From NCBI RefSeq assembly GCF_016741855.1, contig NZ_JAERRH010000037.1:1-32746 (forward strand): 32,746 bases of DNA, given 5' to 3'. Shown here in pieces: positions 15,239 to 25,500 of this stretch. This DNA comes from Streptomyces musisoli (GTDB lineage: Bacteria; Actinomycetota; Actinomycetes; Streptomycetales; Streptomycetaceae). The translations under genes were made by a program, and so were the position numbers. How positions within the stretch are numbered: the stretch's first letter is position 1; every line of letters starts with the position of its first letter. The notes beneath the pieces were generated by a model, which was not told where the DNA came from, searched no databases, and saw nothing but the letters and a program-made list of their open reading frames with translations.

Positions 15239-16582
15239 TCAGGTGCCGGGCTGCTCGCTCAGGGCGGCCAGGCACTGCCTGGCCCGCTCCGGCAGGACGT
15301 ACTCCCCTTCCTTGGCGATGCGGTCGTACAGGGCCTCGACCCGCTCGTAGTGGTCGTCGAGGTTCTGGTCCAGCAGGTGGTACTCGGACTTGTTGTAGAT
15401 GCCGAACTGGAGGTCGGTCATCAGGCCGAACGGGTCGATGTCCGCGGCGCTGCGGGTGCCGCCGAACACCAGGCGCAGGAACTCGTCGACGCTCTCGTAG
15501 CCGAGGGTGGCCAGGAGGAACTCGATCGACGCCCACTTGCGCCTGATCTGGTGGGCGCGCTCGTCCGGGTCGACGATGAAGTCCAGGCCGCTGGTCATGC
15601 CCTTGGGGTAGTGCACCTTGTTGAAGCAGCGCAGGTCGATGGTGAGGCGGTCCTTGGTGGTCCGGGGCAGGGTGCTGTCGGCGTGTGCCCGGTAGTTGTC
15701 GAAGACGAGTGCGTCGCCCACCCGGCTGTCGCAGTAGTAGCCGGGCGAGGGCCTGTCGGCGTACGTCTTCGCCCAGTACATCGCCATGAGGAAGTCCCGT
15801 ACCGAGGGCAGGTCGATCTCGGACAGCTTTCCTTCCAGGAAGAGGTACAGCGCCTTGTCGACGGCTTCCTTCTCCTCGCCCGCGAGGCCGTGCTCCAGCA
15901 TCTTCTCGTAGACGTACGGGAGGTTGGGGGCTTCCAGTTCGGCCTCTTCGAAGATGACGAAGGGCTGCCGGCTCAGCGGCGTCGGGGTCAGCGCGGTGTG
16001 GAAGCTGCGGTACTCGGTGGGGAAACCGAGCTGCTTCTTCACCAGCGACGGGATCTGAAGGGCGATCGAGCTGGCCGCGTGGGTGCCGTAGGGCCGTTTC
16101 TCGGCCGGCACGATGAAGGCGTTGACCACCGCGGTCTCGACCTCGGGGAAGTGCTCGTGGACGATGTCCTGGTTCAGGTCGTAGAAGCGCTTGGCCGAGG
16201 GCACGAACAGCACGCAGTTCTCGAACATGGTGGAGACCGGGAAGTAGCTGCCGATCGAGGCGGCGGCGAAGCTCTCCTGGATCACCGCCTGGCAGCGCAG
16301 CTGGCGTGCCAGGTTGTCCGCGAGGTCGTCGTCCAGGTTCATCCGGACGACGTGGGTGGGGTGCGGCTCGGGCTCGAAGCAGCTGGTGTTCAGTGCCCGG
16401 TGCGGAGGCAGCCGGGACTCCATCTCCTCCTTGTCCACCTGGTACTTGTCCAGTACCGGGGAGAGCTGTTCGGCGTGTACGGCCGCCGAGGTGTGCAGGA
16501 AGGTGCCGGTCTTCTGGTAGGTGCCGGTGACCGTGGCGTCGTCGTCCACCGTCGCGTCTGCCGCCTGGATCGCGTCGCTCAT
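15239..16582 (-). CDS. Non-haem iron (2-oxoglutarate) oxygenase-like protein with HTA in place of HxD/E
   Basis: A 447-aa protein whose ATG overlaps the synthase stop (ATGA), so the two are translationally coupled. The best-recognised part is GDALVFDNYRAHADS...KDRLTIDLR (289-318), which resembles the distal half of clavaminate-synthase/TauD-like Fe(II)/2-oxoglutarate oxygenases (GD-L--DN-R--H, then Arg 11-14 residues on): candidate iron ligand His300 and co-substrate Arg312. The proximal motif appears to be SFHTALTP, H195-T196-A197, where the normal acidic ligand is Ala. An alternative proximal site is THAAS at 168-171, also lacking an acid. An Ala or Gly at this place is the mark of non-haem-iron halogenases, but the alignment is by eye. 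The protein is longer than most of these enzymes, with an extra C-terminal 110 residues. It probably modifies the synthase product or a carrier-bound intermediate. It could also be an oxygenase with unusual iron ligation. Confidence 0.6.
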   Translation of the reverse strand: MSDAIQAADATVDDDATVTGTYQKTGTFLHTSAAVHAEQLSPVLDKYQVDKEEMESRLPPHRALNTSCFEPEPHPTHVVRMNLDDDLADNLARQLRCQAVIQESFAAASIGSYFPVSTMFENCVLFVPSAKRFYDLNQDIVHEHFPEVETAVVNAFIVPAEKRPYGTHAASSIALQIPSLVKKQLGFPTEYRSFHTALTPTPLSRQPFVIFEEAELEAPNLPYVYEKMLEHGLAGEEKEAVDKALYLFLEGKLSEIDLPSVRDFLMAMYWAKTYADRPSPGYYCDSRVGDALVFDNYRAHADSTLPRTTKDRLTIDLRCFNKVHYPKGMTSGLDFIVDPDERAHQIRRKWASIEFLLATLGYESVDEFLRLVFGGTRSAADIDPFGLMTDLQFGIYNKSEYHLLDQNLDDHYERVEALYDRIAKEGEYVLPERARQCLAALSEQPGT

Positions 16583-19500
16583 GACGTCGTGTCCTCCGCT
16601 CGGTCCGAAGTGTTGATGCGCTCTACATAGGTGCGGACGAATTCCTCGTCGACGGGCGGGGAGGGGTAGTCCTCGGCGCCGAAGACGGCGCCGCCCACGG
16701 GGAGCGCGGCGAACATGTCCGCCAGGCCCTCGGCCGTCAGGCCGTCCACCAGGGCGGCGATGCGGGCCAGGGGGCTCGCCGGGTGTGTGGCGGCGAACGC
16801 CAGTGCCTGCTGCCGCCATTCGTCGAAGGGCACGATCTGCGCGCCGCCGCCGGCGGCGGCGCCGACCATCTCGAAGAAGCGGTCGAAGGTTGGGGCCTGG
16901 GAGTTGACGAAGTCGTAGTCCTGGCCGATGCGGGTCAGGTCGCCGGTCATCGCCTCGGCGATGGTGTGGCACAGGTAGTCGACCGGCAGGACCGCGGTGA
17001 GGTCGGCGGCCAGCGACGGGAAGCTGCCCATCTGGAGGCTGCCGGTGATCAGGTTGTGCAGGAAGTCGCCGCGGTCGAGGCGGAAGTGGCCGGTGCGGGT
17101 GGAGGCGCCCACGAACGGCAGCCGGTACGTCGACGCCTTCGCGCCGCGCCAGCGGGCGGCGGCCACCATCTGCTCCGCCTGCCACTTGGAGGTGAGGTAG
17201 CCGTACTCCCGGTCGTTCTCGGTGACTTCGTAGCCCAGGTACTTGGGCAGTGTGGCGAAGGTGGACACGAAGTGGAACGCCTTGCCGCGGCCGCGCGAGG
17301 CCAGGCGCAGCGCCTCGTGGGTGCCGACCACGTTGGGGCCGATGTAGTCCTCCAGCGGCCGCATCCAGTCCACCAGGGCGCCGGAGTGGCAGATGGCGTC
17401 GACCTGGTCGGCCAGTTCGTCGAAGCTCTCCTCGTCCAGGCCGAACAGCGGCCGGGTGAGGTCGCCCACCACCGGGTTCAGCAGCGGCGCGAACTCCTGC
17501 TTCCACAGGCCGTAGCCGTCGAGGCCGGCGACCAGGCGTTCCATGGCCTGGCGGGCGTCGTCGGCCCGGACCAGGCAGTAGGCGACCACCTCGGAGGCGA
17601 GCAGTTCGTGCAGCAGGTAGGCGCCGACGAATCCGGTGGCGCCGGTGACGAAGACCGCCTCCGGGCGGACCGGTGCCGCGGTGGCGTTGGCGAAGCGCAG
17701 GTCGGGGTGGAGGCAGCCCTTGCGGGCCGTGGACAGGTCCACGCCCGCGGTGCCGGCCGCCTCGGGGGCCGCGGGGGCCGCCGTGCCGGTGGCGGCTGCG
17801 GGTGCCGTGTCCAGCCCTGCCTCCAGCAGCTTCTCCAGCAGGAAGTCGCCGAGGGAGGTGAGGTTGGGGTGGTCGAAGGCGATCTTCGCGGGCAGGGCGA
17901 GTCCGGTGAGGTCCGCGAGCTGGTTGCGCATCAGCACGGCGGTCAGCGAGTCGATGCCGATGTCCTGGAGCGGCACGTTGACGTCCACGGCCTCCGGTGT
18001 GGCGAAGCCCAGGGTCTTGGCGACCTCCTCGCGGACCACGCCCAGCACCACGGCCGGGTACTCCTGCGGCGCGGCCTCGCCCAGCAGCTTGCGCAGGTCC
18101 GTGCCGCCGGCCCGGGAGCGGCTGCCGGCGTTGGCGCTGAGCAGTGCGCGGAACAGCGGCGGTATGCCGCCGCGGTTCTCGTAGTAGTGCTGTACGCGGT
18201 TGAGGTCCAGGGCGGCGGCCATCGTCAGTGCGCGGCCGCTGGTGACGGCGAGTTCGAAGAGTTCCAGGCCCTCGTCGGGTGCCAGCCGGTCCAGGCCGAG
18301 CTGGGCGAAGCGGGCCCGGTCGAACTCGCTGAGTCCGGCGGCCATGCCGTCGCCTTCCCAGGGGCCGAAGGCCACCGAGGTGGCCGGCAGGCCCTTGGCG
18401 CGGCGCAGGTGGGCGAGTGCGTCCAGGAAGGCGTTGGCGGCGGCGTAGTTGCCCTGGCCGGGTGCGCCCATGACGCTCGCGATGGAGGAGAACATCATGA
18501 AGAAGTCCAGCTCCATGTCCAAGGTCAGCTCGTGCAGGTGCCAGGCGCCGTCCACCTTGGGCAGGAGGACGGCGTCGAACCGCTCGGGTGTCAGGGCCGT
18601 CAGTGCGCCGTCGTCCAGCACACCGGCCGCGTGGACCACGCCGCGCAGCGGGCGGTGCGGGCCGAACAGGGCCATCACCGCGGTGACGTCGTCGCGGTCG
18701 GCGGTGTCGCAGGCGACCACGGTGGCCGTGGCGCCCAGTTCGGCCAGCTCGTCCACCAGTGCCGCCGCGCCGGGGGTGTCCATGCCGCGGCGGGAGGCCA
18801 GCACCAGGTCGCGTACGCCGTGGGTGCCGGCGAGCCACCTGGCGACGCGGCGGCCGAGGTCGCCGGCGCCGCCGGAGACGAGGACGGCGCCGTCCGGGTG
18901 GATGAACTGCTGCTGCCGTGCGGGCAGGAGGACCACCTTGCCGACGTGCCGTGCCTGGGCGATGAAGCGCAGGCCGTCGGAGGTGTGGGTCATGGGGAAG
19001 GCCCGCAGTGGCAGCGGTGCCAGCTTGCCCTGGGTGAACAGCTCGGCGATGGAGACCAGCATCCGCTGGATGAGGTCGGGGCCGGCCTCGGGCAGGTTGT
19101 AGACGGTGTAGGTCACGCCCGGGTGGCTCTGGTCGATGGCGGCCTGTTCGCGCACATCGATCTTGCCCATCTCCAGGAACCGTCCGCCGCTGCCCAGCAT
19201 GCCCAGGCTGGCGTCGATGAACTCGGTGGCCAGGGAGTTGAGTACGACGTCGAAGGCCTGGCCGGGCTCTGTGCCGTCGGCGGCCCGGCCGAAGTGTTCG
19301 ACGAAGCCCAGGTCGCGGGAGGAGGCGAGGTGGGCGTCGTCCAGGCCGAGTTCCCGCAGGGCGGGCCACTTGGGCTCGCTGGCGGTGCCGTAGACCTCGG
19401 CGCCGGCCAGTTGTGCCAGCTGTACCGCCGCCATGCCCACGCCGCCGGCCGCGGCGTGGATCAGTACCCGTTCGCCCGCTTGCAGGGAGCCCAGTTCGTG

Positions 19501-22500
19501 CAGGCCGTACCAGGCGGTGAGGAAGGTCATCGGGATGGTGGCGGCTTCCTCGAAGCTGAGGTGCTCGGGCATGCGCACCACCTGGCGCGCGTCCGTGACG
19601 ACCTCGGAGGCGAAGGAGCCGCGGGCCAGGCCCAGTACGGCGTCGCCGGCCTTCACCTGGTCGACGCTGGCGCCGACCTCGGTGACGACGCCGGCGAACT
19701 CCAGGCCGAACGCGGGGATCTCCACCATGCCCAGGGCGTTGAGCACGTCGAGGAAGTTCACTCCAGCGGCCCGTACCTCGGCGCGGATCTCGCCCGGTGC
19801 GAGGGCCCGCTCGGGCAGGGGCTTGACGTTCAGCGGCTCGTCCAGGCGGCCCTTGGCGGCGATCTCCAGCTGCCAGCGGCCCTCGGCGGGCAGTTCCAGG
19901 TCCTGGGCGGAGCCGACCCGCAGCAGTTGCGGCACCAGCACCTCGCCGTGGCGCAGCGCGCACTCCGGTTCGGTCTCCAGCATCAGCGCGGCGGGCAGCA
20001 GGCGGCGGTCCGCCTCCTGTTCGCCGAGGTCGATCAGGCGCAGGCTCAGTTCGGGGTGCTCGTTGCGGGCGGTGCGCATCAGGCCCCACAGCGGTGCGGC
20101 GCCCAGTTGGGAGACCATGTCGTCGGCGCCGGTGCCCACCGCGTGGCGGGTGACCCAGACCAGCGGGGTGCGGAACTGCGTGCCGGCCGCTTCCTGGAGC
20201 TGTTGCAGGGCCGTGGCGGCGAAGGTGTGGGCCTGGGCCGGCGCGGTCGCGTCGCAGTCCCACAGGCAGACCAGGCCGTCCAGGTCCTCGGCGTCCTCGA
20301 GGTCGCGGACCTTGATCACCTGGATGCCGGCCCGGGCCAGGAGGGTCTTGACCTCCCGTGCCCAGGGCACGTCCCCGGCCGGGGTCATCATGCCCCAGGA
20401 GCCGCCCATCTCGACGTGGTCGGTGTCGGCGTGGCGCCAGTTGACGTCGAACTGGAAGCGGTCCACCCCGGCCGCGGCCAGGCGGCGCAGCACCGCCCGG
20501 TCCACCCGCCGTGCGTGCAGGCGGTGCAGGCGGCCGACGTGGGTGCCGTCGCTGTCGTGGATGTCGAGCGAGGCCCAGAACTCTCCGTCGCCCAGCTCGA
20601 AGTCGGCGACCCGGACCCAGATCTGCGACAGGCCCTTGACCCGCAGTGACAGGCGTTCGGCCTCGAACGGCACGAAGAGGTCGTCGCCGGTCCGGTTCTG
20701 CAGCCGCTGGGTGAGCAGCAGCGAGTGCATGGCCGAGTCCAGCAGGGCCGGGTGCAGGACGTAGCCGGCGGCGGACTGCTCTGCGCTCTCCGGCAGCGCG
20801 GCCCTGGCCCACACCTCGCCGTCCACGTGCCAGGCTTCCTTGATGCCCTGGAAGGTCGGGCCGTAGCCGTAGCCGAGGGCGTCCAGGTCGCGGTAGAGCG
20901 CGGATGCGTCGAGGGGTTCGGCGGCCCGGGGCGGTACGGTCACCGCGGCGACTGCGGCGGTGGGGTCGGCGGGTGTGATCCGGCCCTCGGCGTGCAGCTG
21001 CCAGGCGCCGTCCTCGCCCTCGGGTGCGCTGTAGACCTGGACGGGGCGTATCTCGCCGGTCGCCGGGCCCACGGTGACCTGCATCCGTACCGGTACGCCG
21101 GAGGCGAGGACCAGCGGCGAGGCGATGACGACGTCCGACAGGTCCCACTCGCCTTCGTGGGCGGCGTCGCCCGCGGCCCGCATGGCCTCGAAGAACGCGG
21201 TGCCCGGCATCAGGACGGCGTCCATCACGCGGTGGTCCTGCACCCACACCGGCTGGTCCGCCGCCACCACGTTGGTGTACAGCGACAGGCCGGTGCCGGC
21301 GATCTCCACGCCGCCGCCCAGGAGGGCGTGGCCGGTGGCGTTCAGGCCGGCGCCGACCTCGCGGGTCAGCGGCGGCTCGAACCAGAACCGCTCGCGCTGG
21401 AAGGCGTACGTCGGCAGGGCCACCCGCTCGCCGCCGAAGGGGGCGAAGTAGCCGTCCCAGTCGACAAGGACGCCTCGCACGTGCAGTTCGGCCAGGGCGT
21501 GCTGGATGACCGAGGCGCCGTTCTTGCCCGAGACCGAGGACGGCACCCAGGACAGCTGCTGCTCGTCGGCCAGGCAGGATGCGCCCAGGCCGGACAGCAC
21601 GGGCTGCGGGCCGAGTTCCAGGAAGGTGTTGGCGCCCTCGCGGTGCAGGACTGCCATGCCGTCGCTGAAGCGGACCGCGTGGCGTACCTGGCGGACCCAG
21701 TAGCCGGGGTCCTCCAGTTCGCCGGGTACGGCGAGTTCGCCGGTGAGGCTGCTGACGAGGGGGATCGTCGCGGGGCGGAAACGGACGGTCTGTGCGACGG
21801 CCCGGAACGGGTCGAGCATGGCGTCCATGTGGTGCGAGTGGAAGGCGTGGGACACCGTCAGCCGCTTGGCCTTGCGGCCCTGCTGGGTGAAGTGGGCGGT
21901 GATCGCCTCGACGGCGTCGGTGTCGCCCGAGAGCACGGTCTGTGTGGGCGTGTTGAGTCCGGCGACGTCCAGCTTGCCGCGCAGGGCGAGGGTGTCGATG
22001 GCGGCTTCCGCCTCCGCGCCGTCGGCTTCGAGTGACACCATGGCGCCGCGGGCGGGCAGGGCCTGCATCAGCCGGCCGCGGGCCGCGACGAGCCGGCAGG
22101 CGTCGTCCAGGTCGAACATTCCGGCGACGTGGGCGGCGGCGAGTTCGCCGATGCTGTGGCCGAGCAGCAGCTCGGGGCGCACGCCCCAGCTCTCCCACAG
22201 CCGCCACAGCGCGACCTGGAGGGCGAACAGGGCGGGCTGGGTGAAGTCGGTGCGGTTCAGCAGGGCCGCGTCCTCGCTGTCCGGGTCGGCCCACATCACC
22301 TGCAGGAGGGGCTTTTCCAGCTCGGTGAAGCGGGCGGCGGCCTCGTCGAGGGCCTCGCGGAAGACGGGGTAGACGTCGTAGACGTCCTTGCCCATGCCCA
22401 CGAGCTGGCTGCCCTGGCCGGTGAAGAGCAGGGCCAGGCGGGGATCGTCGGTGTGGTTGCCGGTGCGCACCGACTCCGCGGGCAGTTCCCCGGTGCGGGC

Positions 22501-25500
22501 GAAGGAGGCCAGCTTGTCGAGGAGTTCGGCCTTGTCCTTGACGGGGAGCACCAGCCGGCGGCGGAAGTGGCTGCGGGTGGTCGCCAGGGAGCGGGCCACG
22601 TCGCCCAGGCGGTCCTGGATGTTCATGCCCATGTGCAGGTGCAGGTTCTCCACCTGCCGGCGCAGGGCGGCGTCGGTGTAGCCGGAGATGACGAACGGCA
22701 CGGTGGGCGGCAGGGGTGCGGGCGCGTCGTCGTCGGTGTTCTTCGCGGTGGGCCGCGGCGGCTCCTCGACGATGACGTGGGCGTTGGTGCCGCCGATGCC
22801 GAAGGAGCTGACGCCCGCGCGGCGCGGCACGTCCTTGACCGGCCACGGGCGCTGTTCCCGGACCAGCGCCATGCCGGCGCCGTTCCAGTCCACGGCGGGG
22901 GTGGGTTCGGCGACGTGCAGGGTCCTGGGGAGCGTGTCGTTGTGCATGGCCAGCACGACCTTCATGACGCCGGCCAGGCCGGCGGCGGCCTGGGTGTGGC
23001 CGAGGTTGGACTTGGCCGAGCCGACCCACAGCGGTGTCTCGCCCGAGTGGCTGCCGCCGAAGACTTCGGCGAGTGCGGTGCCCTCGATGGGGTCGCCCAG
23101 CTTGGTGCCGGTGCCGTGTGCCTCCAGGTAGTCGATGTCGTCCGGCTGGAGTGCGGAGGCGGCCAGGGCGGCGCGGATGACCCGCTGCTGGGCGGGGCCG
23201 CTGGGCGTGGTGAGGCTGGCGGCGTGGCCGTCGTGGTTGACGGCGGTGCCGCGCAGCACGGCCAGGATGGGGTCGCCGTCGCGCTGGGCGTCGGAGAGCC
23301 GCTTGAGGACGACCGCGGCGGATCCCTCGCTCCAGCCGGTGCCGTCGGTGTCGGAGGAGAAGGACCGGCAGCGGCCGTCGGCGGACATGCCGCGCAGGCG
23401 GCTGAACTCGACGTGCAGTTCGGGGGTGAGCATCAGGCTCACGCCGGCCGACACCGCGAGGTCGCATTCGCCGTTGCGCAGCGCGTTGCAGGCCAGGTGG
23501 GTGGTGACCAGGGAGGAGGAGCAGGCGGTGTCCAGGGTGAGGGTCGGGCCCTCCAGGCCGAAGACGTACGAGACCCGGCCGGACATGGTGCCGCCCGCGG
23601 AGCCGGGGCCGACGTAGCCGTCGAGGTCGCTCAGTCCGCCGGCCATGGTGAGGCCGTACTCGTGGTAGGCCGAGCTCTTGCCGACGCCGATGAACGCGCC
23701 GGTCTGGCTGCCGCGCAGCTGGTCCAGGGTGTAGCCGGCGCGTTCGAACGCCTCCCAGGTGGTCTCCAGGACCATGCGCTGCATGGGGTCCAGGGAGCGG
23801 GCCTCGCGCGGCGAGATGCCGAAGAAGGGGGCGTCGAAGAGGTCGATGGGGGTGACGAAGCCGCCCCGGCTGCAGTACGAGGTGCCGGGTACCTCCGGGT
23901 CGGGGTTGTAGAGGGCTTCGGCGTCCCAGCGGTCCTTGGGGACCTCGATGATTCCGTCGCCGCCGCGCTCCAGCAGTTCCCAGTATTCCTCGGGGGTGTT
24001 GGCGTCGCCGGGCAGGCGGCAGGCCATGCCGATGATGGCGATGGGCTCGTCGTGTTCGGCGCGGCGGCGGTCGGGCACGATCGTCCGGCTGGTCGTGGTG
24101 TCGCCGGCCAGGTAGGCGGCCAGGGTCTTGACGGTGAAGTGCTCGAAGAGTTTGGCGCCGAAGACGGGGCGTCCCAGCAGTTCTTCCAGTCGTGTCTGGA
24201 CGCGGACGACGCGCAGCGAGTTGCCGCCGATCTCGAAGAAGTTCTGGTTGACGCCGATCCGGTCGTGGCCGAGGACCTCCGACCAGATGGCCACGATGTC
24301 CCGCTCCAGCTCGGTGGCGGGCTTGGCGGTGGCGTCGACCTCGACGACGGGGTCCGGCAGCGCGTTCTCGTCGATCTTGCCGTTCGGGGTCAGCGGGAGT
24401 TCGTCCAGCTCCACGATGAACGCGGGCACCATGTACTCCGGCAGCCGCTCGGCCAGCCAGGGGCGCAGCACGCGGTGCAGGGGGGTCGTGGGCGCATCGC
24501 CGACCGCGGGGGTGTTGGCGTACCGGGTGAGGGCGTCGCCGTCCGGTGCGGGGGCGGGGTGCGGGCTGAGGTCGGGCGTCTGGCCGGGCCGCCAGAACAG
24601 GGCGTCGCAGCGCCAGGTGTCGCCGGAGCGGCTGGGCAGCAGCGCCAGTTCGAGGCCGGCTTCGTGGGCGAGGTCGGCGAGGTCGGCGGGGTCGATCCAG
24701 GAGGTGGGCGCCGTGGAGGTGTGCGTGCCCAGGGTTTCCAGGGCGGCGGCGGTGCGGGCGCACACCTCGCCCAGCCGGCCGTTGGGGATGCCGTTGAGGC
24801 GGAGCGGGCGGTCGGCGACCGAGCCCAGCTCGTCGCTCAGCGCGGCCAGGTCGAGGCCGTCGGCCTGCCAGTCCTTCTCCGCCGCGGGGGTGGCGGGCCC
24901 GGTCGTCTCGCCGATGTGGAGGGTGACGTCGTAGCGGTAGCGCGTCATCTCGTTGACGTAGCGGCCGTCGCGCAGGGTGATGTCGACGCGGGTGATCTGC
25001 GGGAACAGTTGCGGCAGGTGGGCGAAGTAGTCGCGGCTGACGGCCAGTTCGCGTTCGGTGCGTATCCCGCGTTCGGTGCGGCGGGCCAGTTCCTCGGCGG
25101 TGAGGGTCTCTGCGTCCGCGCGGAAGTCGGCGACGTCGGCGTGGAAGACGTCCAGCAGCGACAGGTCGCGTACGTCGCCGAGGAAGACCCGGCCCCGGGT
25201 GACCGCCCTGGTCGCCCACTTCAGGACGGAGGTCAGGTAGTCGACGCTGGGGAAGTACTGGGTTACGGAGTTGACGACGACGGTGTCGAAGGTGCCCTCG
25301 GCCACGTCGGGCAGGTCGTGGGCGGTGCGCTGTTCGCAGGTCACGTGCGGCAGGGAGGCCAGGTGCCGGCGGGTCATGTCGACGGCTGCGGCGGAGGCGT
25401 CCACGGCGTGGTAGGTGCGGCAGTGCGGTGCCAGGCTGAACAGCATCAGGCCGCTGCCGGAGCCGATCTCGAAGACGTTCTCCGGGGCGTGGGAGAGGAT

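Noticed and set aside
16783..20649. A 1288-codon open frame on the plus strand, antisense to the PKS part
   Set aside because: Composition (Gly/Val/Gln/His-rich, no domain pattern) is what high-GC third positions of the opposite strand produce. All catalytic motifs lie on the minus strand. The similar frame at 22129-25545 was rejected for the same reason.
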